DNA from: Butyrivibrio sp.
GTDB taxonomy: Bacteria > Bacillota > Clostridia > Lachnospirales > Lachnospiraceae
NCBI RefSeq assembly: GCF_017635265.1
Contig: NZ_JAGBLU010000118.1
Span: 1-46,676, forward strand
DNA: 46,676 bases
Direction: 5' to 3'
Position numbers and translations under genes: made by a program. Position 1 is the first letter of the stretch; the number at the start of each line of letters is the position of its first letter. Below the pieces are notes generated by a model. That model was not told the origin of the DNA, did not search any database, and was given only the letters and a program-made list of their open reading frames with translations. Shown in pieces: positions 1 to 7,084 of this stretch.

Positions 1-1033
1 GAGTTCCGTCATCAATGAAGTTCGTGGTGTAACTGATCGGGCAGACAGCGGAATCCTTATCAAAGTTCATGTCCTTGGCAATGATCCTGTTGACCTCAGC
101 AATGTCGTGTGAGTCTTTCAGAATCTGTGCCGCGGTTTCAGTCGTGCCTCCATAGACAAACACATTAAAAGTGGTGTTCTCCATAATGTGCTTGTACTCG
201 TTCTTGTTTTCAATGCCTGTTCCGCTGATAGAGGCGTTCCATGCGGCTTCCACCTTGTCAGTTACGTTGTTTGTTGTGAACCTCACAACAATCTGTCGTC
301 CAAAATCTACGCTGGTAACAAGAGCCGCCGCAGGATTTTTCTCATCGATGCCATTGTCTCTCAGGTCATCAGGAGTCACCTCATCGGCAAAAAGCGACGA
401 TGCGGTAAGCGCTTCAACCCTTGCGGTATAGTATATCTGATTAAAGCAGATGAGCATTTCCTTTTGAACTCCATTCGAATATGCCTTAAAATCCACACCG
501 AAAAGCTTGTCCGCACGCTGGATGCCAAGTTTTGCCTCTATCTGTTTCGAATCATATACGAACGCGCTCCTATAGGACATTTTCGCCGCTGCTTTATGGC
601 CATCCTCGAACCATTTTTGAACCATCGCATTTACCGCAGCCATTACCCTGTGACGATTTGGCTTGTTCACAACCACAGGCTCATTCGTATTTCCATTGAT
701 ATCAAGGCCTACCGTTATCGGCTTTCTCGGAAGATCCTCCCCGGATATAGCATTCGGTCTTCCATCCACCAGTGCAGAATCCGCATGTACAATAGCACCG
801 GGATAGACGCTGTTAAGGTTCCCACTGATTGCAGATAAATCTGCTGTCTGATCTTCAGCTTTTTCCTTGACGCGGCTTATGATAATAAAACTGTTATCGT
901 CGCCTTCCCTGACGCTCGGTTTGATATCAAGTTGCGGGTCCGTACCCTTGTCAACCAGAATTTTGGACTTATCTGGTGCAAGATCCTTCAGATATTTTTC
1001 AAGTATACGCTTGTTATTCGTTACTGTTTCCAT
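1..1033 (-). CDS. Cholesterol-dependent cytolysin (thiol-activated cytolysin), 3' end outside window
   Basis: Reading leftwards from the ATG at 1033 gives an uninterrupted frame of 344 codons that runs off the window. It follows the pneumolysin/perfringolysin family from end to end: YPGA near residue 78, KWFEDG near 140, FNQIYYT near 197-203, SVDFGRQIVVRF near 241-252 and PISYTTNFIDD near 332-342. These are domains 1-3 of a cholesterol-dependent cytolysin, a secreted monomer that binds cholesterol-rich membranes, oligomerizes and inserts a beta-barrel pore. The part that would hold domain 4 and the Trp-rich undecapeptide is outside the window, so toxicity cannot be judged. There is no signal peptide: the N-terminus (METVTNNKR) is charged, as in pneumolysin, so release by lysis or another route is likely. 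A ribosome site (GGAAAGGAG) lies about 10 bases before the ATG. The gene sits on the integrated element, downstream of a divergent XRE gene. Confidence 0.9.
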   Translation of the reverse strand, partial: METVTNNKRILEKYLKDLAPDKSKILVDKGTDPQLDIKPSVREGDDNSFIIISRVKEKAEDQTADLSAISGNLNSVYPGAIVHADSALVDGRPNAISGEDLPRKPITVGLDINGNTNEPVVVNKPNRHRVMAAVNAMVQKWFEDGHKAAAKMSYRSAFVYDSKQIEAKLGIQRADKLFGVDFKAYSNGVQKEMLICFNQIYYTARVEALTASSLFADEVTPDDLRDNGIDEKNPAAALVTSVDFGRQIVVRFTTNNVTDKVEAAWNASISGTGIENKNEYKHIMENTTFNVFVYGGTTETAAQILKDSHDIAEVNRIIAKDMNFDKDSAVCPISYTTNFIDDGT

Positions 1034-1204
1034 ATTATGATTGCTCCTTTCCAGATTTTAATGATATTGATGTAATGCCTGTATCATTGAGATACCCTCA
1101 AAAATATAACAGCCTGTTCCAGAACAAGACTTCTGTTCAATGTGGTTTTGATTATTCGCGATAGGCTTACCGCTTTTTCATGCCACTGATTTTGCGCTTA
1201 CAAT

Positions 1205-1247
1205 ATACAGCCTGCTTGTTAATGATGAGCAGGCTGTATGTTTTATT
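1205..1247 (+). terminator. Candidate terminator-like inverted repeat
   Basis: Perfect 12-bp arms (ATACAGCCTGCT / AGCAGGCTGTAT) with an 11-base loop are followed on the plus strand by GTTTTATT. The T-run is weak and no plus-strand gene lies upstream in the window, so it may instead limit antisense transcription or be another structural element. Confidence 0.4.
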
Positions 1248-1562
1248 CACTTTTTTGCATATACCACAGCGGACTTCTCCATTGTTGCCGGGAAAAACCG
1301 AATCCTTATGTTCCACTGATTTAGCCAGTTTGCCCGGAACATTCAGCCATGAAATATATAAAGGCTTCAAGTTACCCAAATAATCATCGAATGGACTATT
1401 ATCGGCATATCCCGGTATTTATTTTCCCTTTAAAGGGGAGCACCTCTTTCATGCATTGCAGAATCCCCCTTTCCGCACCTGCAACCCGGTGCTGTGTATT
1501 CAACATAAAAAGCCGGTATTGTTTTGTTGCACTCTAACTGTATCAAACTGAAATGGTATTTC

Positions 1563-1610
1563 TAATTACCATATATGAAAGCATTTTTATCTTTTCATAT
1601 GTGGTAATTA
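1563..1610. promoter_or_regulatory. Inverted repeat upstream of XRE gene (possible operator)
   Basis: Two 18-base arms (TAATTACCATATATGAAA and its complement with one mismatch) are separated by 12 bases, and the repeat ends 56 bases before the XRE start. The arms are AT-rich and no T-run follows, so an operator for the adjacent repressor is more likely than a terminator. This is inferred from position and symmetry only. Confidence 0.45.
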
Positions 1611-1665
1611 TCAAGCGAGTTTCCTTCACGCACGATGAAACAAAAAACGCAGGAGGAAACCCGAT

Positions 1666-1869
1666 ATGATATCTTTTGAACCTATGAGAAAACTTATGAA
1701 AGAAAAAGGAATCACCCAGTACCAGCTATTGAAGGACGGAGTCTTGCTCCCGGCACACGTGACACGGATGTCATGCAAACATAATTTCACACTGAAATTC
1801 ATAGACAAGCTCTGCAGGGAGCTGGATTGCCAACCTGGGGATTTGATAGAGTATGTTGGGGATGAGTGA
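1666..1869 (+). CDS. Small XRE/Cro-type helix-turn-helix regulator
   Basis: This 67-residue protein is essentially one Cro/CI helix-turn-helix domain. It has the layout of the short YozG-like regulators: an N-terminal helix (MRKLMKEKGIT), the HTH around residues 17-40, and a C-terminal pattern LDCQPGDLIEYV that is typical of them. A strong ribosome site (AGGAGG) precedes the ATG. It is the only plus-strand gene on the visible part of the element and diverges from the cytolysin. An inverted repeat at 1563-1610 lies directly upstream, suggesting autoregulation or control of the divergent toxin; neither is shown by sequence alone. A hairpin terminator follows at about 1939-1980. Confidence 0.85.
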   Translation: MISFEPMRKLMKEKGITQYQLLKDGVLLPAHVTRMSCKHNFTLKFIDKLCRELDCQPGDLIEYVGDE

Positions 1870-1935
1870 AGAGTGGATATGGTTCTAAATGTTTGATGAA
1901 GGAAAGTAGAAATAATTATAGAAATGTACATAACA

Positions 1936-1982
1936 AGACAGCTATGACATTTGATTATTCAATATCATAGCTGCCTTTCTTA
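1936..1982 (+). terminator. Rho-independent terminator of the XRE gene
   Basis: CAGCTATGA pairs with TCATAGCTG across an AT-rich loop, followed by CCTTTCTT. It sits 70 bases after the stop codon of the plus-strand XRE gene. Confidence 0.6.
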
Positions 1983-2046
1983 TAACAATCCAAGGGGATA
2001 TTATTAGATTGCCTGATAAAGCTTTATCAAAGATAATATGTAATTA

Positions 2047-2643
2047 TTATCTGATGACTGTATTCAAGAACTTCATACCATGGAATGAGGCAGTCCATTC
2101 ACTCAAATTATACTCCACCTTGCTCTCTTTACCGTCAGCCGGATCTATAACGGTCATTCCGATCCCATCATTCGATATCTTTTTAATATTTTTGTTTCCA
2201 ACCGCATAAACATAATGCCGAGGATCTGGTTGGCCACCTAAATCATATCCCATAATAAGAATTGCACTCTCTCCATTTGCCAGATCTTGTATAACATGGG
2301 GGTCTTTCAAATGTCTAGTGGGATCAAGAATATGTAACAAATTTCTAAAATTGGCATCCGCAGAAATAACCTCTGTGTTAATTCCCAAACGATTATTGAG
2401 ATAATCTGAAATTCTAAACGGATTAGAAAAGCCTCTCATCGCATCGGCCATAGCATGATTAAAATTATCAATAATCTGCATATCAGCCATATTAAACCTT
2501 ACATTATTATAGATGATATGAACTTCTTCCTCATCGTTTACATTGTTAGCGGGCAGATGTCCACCTGCAGTTTCCCAAACCCAGTACGCCGCTGCATATG
2601 CTCCACATCTTACATCTCCTCGACTCTGATTAATATATGGCAT
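2047..2643 (-). CDS. Papain-like cysteine-protease-like protein (putative effector)
   Basis: This 198-residue protein has no signal peptide or membrane segment. The order of motifs suggests a papain/C39-like fold: Gln6 about seven residues before a Cys-Gly at 13-14 (RCGAYAAAYW), then PRHYVYAVG near residue 142, and IDPADG near 166. These fit the oxyanion Gln, nucleophile Cys, catalytic His and Asp of such enzymes. The family assignment is inferred from motif spacing, not from a recognised close relative. A good ribosome site (AAAGGAG) precedes the ATG. It sits between the relaxase-linked gene and the XRE/cytolysin pair as accessory cargo of the element. It could cleave a host or competitor protein, process the cytolysin, or act as a deubiquitinase-like effector; the sequence does not decide. 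Confidence 0.55.
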   Translation of the reverse strand: MPYINQSRGDVRCGAYAAAYWVWETAGGHLPANNVNDEEEVHIIYNNVRFNMADMQIIDNFNHAMADAMRGFSNPFRISDYLNNRLGINTEVISADANFRNLLHILDPTRHLKDPHVIQDLANGESAILIMGYDLGGQPDPRHYVYAVGNKNIKKISNDGIGMTVIDPADGKESKVEYNLSEWTASFHGMKFLNTVIR

Positions 2644-2799
2644 AAATCATTCTCCTTTCAATTGATACTTCCTGCTCTTTATGTTGTATCCACATTATAT
2701 TCACTGTCACTTCCAATTCCAATTATCACAAATGAAATTCTAGAAAGCTATTAGAATAAGCAAGGTATATGCAAAACATATTCTCAAAAAAATCTAAAA

Positions 2800-3930
2800 C
2801 TATCTGTTCTGAATCTGGATCCACTCACAGCTCTTATTCCTAGTTTCAAAATAATCATCAAAGCAAATGAGAAGGCCAAGATATACTAATTGTATAAAGA
2901 TGAATAAAGCTACTAAATTGATTTTCATTAAATTGTGGATACCTTCACCGAAGACTATGACAGCGCCAGTTGATACTAATAACATCTTTAATGATAGGTT
3001 GCACCATCGTTTTATATAGTAATGAACGCCAATCCAAATACCATAGCAAGCACCAACAATTAGAGCTATCACCAAAATCAAGCTAGTTATCCTAAGAAGC
3101 CATGCCATGCCGGCAGAATAGGCATAAAGCTTTGTGGCTCCGCCTATATACCTGGAATAATATGGAGTTTTCAACCAGTAAGTATAGTCATTTATTCCAT
3201 TCCAAACCCACATGAAGGGCAGTGTTAATGCATCCCACAAGTCATTTAAGAATGCAGGATACGCAATAAGACAGCAGAAGAGGGTAGTAGCAAGAGATTC
3301 CCAAGCTATACGCTCCTTCTTCTTTGCTCTATCCACCATGAACTTTGCATTTTTCTTTGCCTCGATCTTGGCCTCAACAGCTTTGTTAATCTTTCCATCA
3401 GCCAGTTCCTTGTAGTCAGCTATGTCTTTCTTCGCCTTAAGCTCGGCAGCCTCCTGGGCTGCCTGAGCTTTTTGTACCGCTTCAACATTAGATATATCAA
3501 CGAGCTTTCTAGTATCAACGAGAAGGCTCTGAGTGTCTTCGAGATCTGCAGCTAATTTCTGCTGTTCTTTCCTGCTCAAGAGCCCGCCTCTGTTCCTCAA
3601 GTCGTCGTTCTCTTTCGCGATCGACTGATTTACGCTCTGCACTGATGAGTTCTCTGCTCTGAGCTCTGCTATTACAGATATCAGTTCTGACTTCTCTGAC
3701 AAGCTGCTCTGTATCTGATTTCTCAGATCCTCTATCCGCATATCCTTCTGATGGTTCTCCGCTGTCAGCTTCCGAAGAGCCTCCGACTGAGCCTCCACCA
3801 GAGATTCCAACGATGGCTGATTCGACTTCTGCGTAGTATCGTTCAAGGCATTCAGATTCCTCGGGTTTATTTCCAGGTTCTGTGGCTTCTGTATTTCCAA
3901 GCCTGAGTTCATTCTGTCTTTCAAATTCAA
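2800..3930 (-). CDS. Relaxase-linked coiled-coil membrane protein (DUF6040-like)
   Basis: This 376-residue protein has a long charged coiled coil (about residues 40-205, rich in Glu, Lys, Gln and Ala) followed by about four hydrophobic segments (roughly 210-230, 272-300, 312-332 and 335-358). Proteins of this layout are common next to MobP relaxases on Firmicutes elements. The role is unknown; tethering the relaxosome to the membrane is a reasonable guess. The first 416 bases overlap the 3' end of the relaxase gene in another frame. The chosen start is a TTG at 3928-3930 because a perfect AAGGAGG lies 9 bases upstream (3940-3946), inside the relaxase gene. An ATG six codons later is the alternative. 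The strong internal ribosome site is direct evidence that this frame is translated. Confidence 0.75.
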   Translation of the reverse strand: MNLKDRMNSGLEIQKPQNLEINPRNLNALNDTTQKSNQPSLESLVEAQSEALRKLTAENHQKDMRIEDLRNQIQSSLSEKSELISVIAELRAENSSVQSVNQSIAKENDDLRNRGGLLSRKEQQKLAADLEDTQSLLVDTRKLVDISNVEAVQKAQAAQEAAELKAKKDIADYKELADGKINKAVEAKIEAKKNAKFMVDRAKKKERIAWESLATTLFCCLIAYPAFLNDLWDALTLPFMWVWNGINDYTYWLKTPYYSRYIGGATKLYAYSAGMAWLLRITSLILVIALIVGACYGIWIGVHYYIKRWCNLSLKMLLVSTGAVIVFGEGIHNLMKINLVALFIFIQLVYLGLLICFDDYFETRNKSCEWIQIQNR

Positions 3931-4726
3931 TTGCTAAATCCTCCTTGTTCACTTTAAGACCTGAAAAGGTCTTTTCAATCTTGCTGTCACGGACCTTATC
4001 TCCGCGTTCATTTTCAAATACTATGTGCTTGCGTTTATCCTCCCACTTTACTGACCATCCTTTTTCTGCCATGCCTGAAATGAATTCCTTTTTGCAGGCA
4101 GACCTTGGGATCACTTCCATAAGGGCAATACCACAGTCTGCCAAAAAGCTCTTTTTTGAGTCATTGGTAAGAAGCTTGTAAGTGTTCTTATTCCATGCGA
4201 TGATCTCGCCAGGCTCGATAGGCGTACCATCAAAGTGACGTCCTTTCTCAGCTACATGCAGTCCTTTTTCACGGCAAAGATTATTAGTGAATACCTTCTG
4301 CTGCTCCAGATCCTTTTTGGACTGATGGAGCTTTCGGCCATCAATATAGGAAACGCTGTTGGTTACGATATGACAGTGAAGGTGATCTCTATCCTGATGA
4401 ACAGCAACTACGCTCTGGTGTCCTGAAAAGAACTCCTCTGCAAAAGCCTTTCCAATTTCAAGCACCTCAGCAGGGGTGACCTGTTCATCTTTGTGGAAAC
4501 TGATCACGTTATGGGCACACATCCTTCCAGAATCCTTATCCCACAGCTTCTTTTCTTCAATCCAGGTCCTGTACACCGCATCGTAGTTGACTGTAGGTTC
4601 AAGATACGGTCCGATTACATCCAGATAGCCTTCCTTAACCTTTTCATCCTTTAGCACGTACTCTATGGTATTTCTCAAGCCCCCGTGGCTTTTAGCGGGC
4701 TTACCGACTGCCTTATTAATCGCCAT
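3515..4726 (-). CDS. MobP-type relaxase (relaxase/mobilization nuclease)
   Basis: This 403-residue protein is the DNA-nicking enzyme that starts conjugative transfer at oriT. The N-terminal domain has TIEYVL near residue 20-25, with a candidate catalytic Tyr23, and the metal-binding HxDxxHxH motif at 110-117 (HQDRDHLH, followed by CH). A region rich in Ser, Gly and Glu follows from about 300, and the C-terminal 50 residues are an Arg/Glu helix. That tail is encoded by the DNA that also encodes the N-terminus of the next gene, so its composition may reflect dual coding. A GGAGGATGATAAAAG leader precedes the ATG. The start overlaps the end of mobC by 52 bases, so the two are translationally linked. 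Confidence 0.9.
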   Translation of the reverse strand: MAINKAVGKPAKSHGGLRNTIEYVLKDEKVKEGYLDVIGPYLEPTVNYDAVYRTWIEEKKLWDKDSGRMCAHNVISFHKDEQVTPAEVLEIGKAFAEEFFSGHQSVVAVHQDRDHLHCHIVTNSVSYIDGRKLHQSKKDLEQQKVFTNNLCREKGLHVAEKGRHFDGTPIEPGEIIAWNKNTYKLLTNDSKKSFLADCGIALMEVIPRSACKKEFISGMAEKGWSVKWEDKRKHIVFENERGDKVRDSKIEKTFSGLKVNKEDLAIEFERQNELRLGNTEATEPGNKPEESECLERYYAEVESAIVGISGGGSVGGSSEADSGEPSEGYADRGSEKSDTEQLVREVRTDICNSRAQSRELISAERKSVDRERERRLEEQRRALEQERTAEISCRSRRHSEPSR

Positions 4727-5067
4727 CTTTTATCATCCTCCTTTCGAAATTCCAATATCTTATCAGAAATCTCATTCAGTTTTTCTATTGTTGGTAAAAC
4801 ACCCTGACCATTTGCAGCATGTGCCATCTGGTTGATATTGGTAGCTATACCTCTTAGCTGTCTGTCCTGATCAGCAAAATTCCTGCTGATATCCTTTATT
4901 ACCTCTAACTCCTTGGCAGAGGTGATGTTTGAGTCACGGATTGCACTTATGATAAATGACTGCTGTGTCAATCCGGATTCTTTTATTTTGCTCTGCAATG
5001 CATCATACTCAGCAGCATTCATGCGTATGGTGATTGCTTTATTTCTTCTTCGTTTAGCTATTCCCAT
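4675..5067 (-). CDS. mobC: MobC-like relaxosome accessory protein
   Basis: This 130-residue protein begins with a basic ribbon-helix-helix region (GIAKRRRNKAITIRM; NAAEYDALQ; SGLTQQSFI) and continues into a helical region with the MobC-type pattern RQLRGIATNINQMAHAAN near residue 70-85. Such proteins bind oriT and help the relaxase nick DNA. The start at 5067 is chosen over longer frames because GAGGAG lies about 11 bases before it and the sequence upstream is the hairpin-rich oriT region. It ends inside the relaxase gene (52-base overlap). Confidence 0.85.
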   Translation of the reverse strand: MGIAKRRRNKAITIRMNAAEYDALQSKIKESGLTQQSFIISAIRDSNITSAKELEVIKDISRNFADQDRQLRGIATNINQMAHAANGQGVLPTIEKLNEISDKILEFRKEDDKRWRLIRQSVSPLKATGA

Positions 5068-5093
5068 GATTAAATTTGCTCCTCTCATTTTTT

Positions 5094-5129
5094 GCGCTGG
5101 TTTCCAAAGGGAGCGAGACCCTTTGGCGG
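5094..5129. other. oriT-like module A
   Basis: GCTGGTTTCCAAAGGG is followed by a CCCTTTGG arm, so CCAAAGGG (5104-5111) pairs with CCCTTTGG (5119-5126). Very similar sequence occurs beside mobC/relaxase genes in many Firmicutes elements. It begins 27 bases upstream of the mobC start. The nick site itself cannot be placed. Confidence 0.5.
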
Positions 5130-5246
5130 AGTGCAGAGGCAGAGCCTCTAGACTATTGAACGTAGAAAGAGAAATTATCCGGGGGATGATTTCTTTTTCT
5201 GAAGTCTGGTAGTCGGCTCCGGTGTGCAGAGGTTGGATAAACCTTT

Positions 5247-5361
5247 GCTGGGGGTTCCAAGGGGGCAAAGCCCATCTGGCAAGTTTAGCGAAAGAGAAAA
5301 TGCCGATAGGCGTTTTCGATGAAGCGGTGCAATGTGGCTTGCCACTTTGCGAAACTTGCCA
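5247..5361. other. oriT-like module B with inverted repeat
   Basis: GCTGGGGGTTCCAAGGGGGC followed by AAAGCCC and TGGC is a diverged copy of module A. Right of it lie 17-18-base arms (TGGCAAGTTTAGCGAAAG at 5277-5294; its near complement at 5345-5361) enclosing smaller hairpins at 5297-5316 and 5329-5350. A nic-like box next to a long inverted repeat is the usual architecture of a MobP oriT. Confidence 0.5.
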
Positions 5362-5531
5362 TATTTTTCCATCGCCGATATGGCATTCAGTGTAGGGTCG
5401 GCTCGGCGGGCGATGGGGAAATATGTGGTCTTGCGATTTGCCCGGGCGAGAGATACCGATGCAGGGATGGAGAATGCTGCTATAGCTTCCGGCAGGAAGT
5501 GATAGTAGTATTCTTCATCTCTGCAAACAAA

Positions 5532-5699
5532 GAAGGAGCAAACAGTCCAGTGGACTATTTGCCCCTTCGAAGTGGTCAGGTATCAAACGAACCGGGAAGA
5601 AATGAAAGCGGTGCGAACTGCGCCGTTTTCATTTCTGGTAAATCGCCTCGCTGCAGCGAGCAATCTCAGTTTTCGCCCTCATGGCATCATTTTGATGCC
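5532..5699. repeat. Cluster of four hairpins
   Basis: In order: an 18-bp imperfect stem at 5532-5568 with a 1-base loop; a 16-bp stem with two mismatches at 5599-5614/5620-5635; the palindrome CTCGCTGCAGCGAG at 5647-5660; and GGCATCA-ttt-TGATGCC at 5683-5699. None has a T-run. They lie just downstream of the ParR-like gene, so a parC-like or single-strand origin role is possible. Confidence 0.5.
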
Positions 5700-5735
5700 G
5701 TATGAATTATCAGGTGGCTCCAAAGTGATGCCACA

Positions 5736-6095
5736 TTAAAATTCATCAAGAAAACTGAGAGCATCTTCACTGACAGCCCTATATTCATCTGTCTGTGGCT
5801 CATCCTTGGTTATCGCTGTGGTAGTGTGCCTTTTTTCACAAACAGATGCTTTTTTGATCAGCCTATTATCAGCTACCAGCTTATTGGCGACCAGTTCAGC
5901 AATTCTTTCGGCAACCACATTTAATGAAATACTTTCCATGCTCTCAGTACTTACTGCACCTTTACATATAAGTCTGAGAGCTACTGCATTCTTGGATATA
6001 TTTTTCTCTTCAGAAATCCTTTGGAGTAATTCCCAGGCTTCTTTATCCTGGGGATTATCCATACGAAATCTGATGCTCAATCTCTTTTCTGACAT
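5736..6095 (-). CDS. ParR-like partition / ribbon-helix-helix protein
   Basis: This 119-residue protein begins with a beta-strand/helix pattern (KRLSIRFRM; DKEAWELLQRI; NISKNAVALRLI) typical of ribbon-helix-helix DNA-binding domains and ends in an acidic tail (SEDALSFLDEF). It directly follows a ParM-like actin gene. That order and size match ParR, which binds centromere repeats and the ParM filament tip to segregate low-copy DNA. The ATG at 6095 is preferred over one at 6122 because AGAGGTGA lies just upstream; that leaves a 23-base gap to parM. The centromere-like site may be the hairpin cluster on its left. The ParR label rests on context and the fold pattern. Confidence 0.65.
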   Translation of the reverse strand: MSEKRLSIRFRMDNPQDKEAWELLQRISEEKNISKNAVALRLICKGAVSTESMESISLNVVAERIAELVANKLVADNRLIKKASVCEKRHTTTAITKDEPQTDEYRAVSEDALSFLDEF

Positions 6096-6118
6096 ACAAT
6101 CACCTCTGGGAAGAAGGC

Positions 6119-7048
6119 TCAAGCCCCCTTCCTAAGCTGATGCTGTGCGTTATAGAGTTCTTCGTAGCCCTTGGCTGTAGCACAGATGTCTTCAATAATC
6201 TCCACACTTGAAGCATCATATTTTCCGAAGTTCCTTATAAGGCATCCTCCGCCTCCGATGATATGGAGCTTTACAAGCTCCGGATCATATTCATACTCAC
6301 TGAGCTTTTCGAAGATCATCTCGGTATATCTGACCGCTTCGCGCCTCATTACCGCCTGAATCCTTTCAGAAACTTCAGCGGATCCATTTATGAGGAAATC
6401 CTCAATTATGCTTTCATCCGGGATTTTTCCGCATTCTGCCTGAACCTCGTTCATGATATGCTTTACGCACTCATGAACGCCGATCTTATCTGTAAACTTT
6501 TTGTCAGATAAGGGGCGGCCGTTTGTTATCACCAGCGTGTTCATGGTGCCGTTGCCTATGTCAGCCAGCATATGCACTCCCTTGTAGTCTCCAAGGGAAG
6601 CTGCTATTGCTGCATATCCCTGCGGATAGACTGCAACATCGCATATTCTGATGTGATAGTACTTCCCGCAGTACCTGTAACTGACTTCAGGTCTTTTCAT
6701 CAGATAATCCCTGAATGAGCTTTTCTGCTTGGACATCCAGTGAAGGGGAAGTCCTGCAGCAAGTATCAGATCGGCTGACCTTAAACCTCTGATCTCAAGC
6801 TCTTTTGCAATTGCTGCCAGCGTGAGGATATAGTAGTCACCATCCTCATCCTTATTGGCAATGAATACTTTATGGCTTTCGCCGATAACGTAGTACATGC
6901 CATCAAGCTGCAAGACGTTGGTTGCTATTGCAGGCTCCTCGCTATAGGACTTAACTCCGCTCTTAAACACCACATTCCTTGTTTTCATGTTTCCATAACC
7001 GTGATCAATTCCGATCACTAACTTTCCATCTGCATACAAATTATTCAT
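6119..7048 (-). CDS. parM: ParM/StbA-type plasmid segregation actin
   Basis: This 309-residue protein belongs to the actin-like ATPase family. Visible motifs are the phosphate-1 loop IGIDHGYGNMK near residues 12-22, phosphate-2 LADIGNGTMNTLV near 160-172, and an adenosine-type IIGGGGCLI near 263-271. Such proteins polymerize to push sister DNA copies apart, using ParR as adaptor. An AACGGAGG ribosome site lies upstream of the ATG at 7048. A partition pair on an integrated element suggests a maintained extrachromosomal replicating stage. It lies in one run with the replication protein upstream and the ParR-like gene downstream. Confidence 0.85.
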   Translation of the reverse strand: MNNLYADGKLVIGIDHGYGNMKTRNVVFKSGVKSYSEEPAIATNVLQLDGMYYVIGESHKVFIANKDEDGDYYILTLAAIAKELEIRGLRSADLILAAGLPLHWMSKQKSSFRDYLMKRPEVSYRYCGKYYHIRICDVAVYPQGYAAIAASLGDYKGVHMLADIGNGTMNTLVITNGRPLSDKKFTDKIGVHECVKHIMNEVQAECGKIPDESIIEDFLINGSAEVSERIQAVMRREAVRYTEMIFEKLSEYEYDPELVKLHIIGGGGCLIRNFGKYDASSVEIIEDICATAKGYEELYNAQHQLRKGA

Positions 7049-7084
7049 ACCTTTAAAATCCTCCGTTTTCTCTGATATTTGTTT

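Larger units (their letters stand above)
1034..1665. other. 632-bp intergenic region without a convincing gene
   Basis: This spacer lies between the divergent cytolysin and XRE genes. It holds an inverted repeat at 1205-1239 (12-bp perfect arms ATACAGCCTGCT) and a second one at 1563-1610 just before the XRE gene. Short open frames on both strands run through the first repeat, lack ribosome sites and resemble nothing I recognise. No clear sigma-A promoter for the cytolysin was found. Confidence 0.6.
5068..5735. other. Hairpin-rich non-coding region, probable oriT and structured DNA
   Basis: These 668 bases between mobC and the ParR-like gene are unlike the surrounding coding DNA: G-rich blocks, two related nic-like modules (5094-5129 and 5247-5280), an inverted repeat (5277-5294 with 5345-5361) and at least four further hairpins at 5532-5699. 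One long open frame crosses it on the plus strand but has no ribosome site or recognisable product. The position beside mobC/relaxase is where oriT is usually found. Confidence 0.65.

Noticed and set aside
188-838. Long plus-strand open frame of 216 codons
   Set aside because: It is antisense to the cytolysin, has no ribosome site, and its product resembles nothing; the minus frame has clear family motifs.
1167-1379. Minus-strand frame with a CGIC pair, resembling small Cys-rich element proteins
   Set aside because: It runs through the perfect 1205-1239 inverted repeat, has no ribosome site and only a vague resemblance.
5319-5705. 128-codon plus-strand frame in the oriT region
   Set aside because: It has no ribosome site, lies over hairpins and inverted repeats, and has an unusual Cys/Arg-rich composition typical of non-coding DNA.
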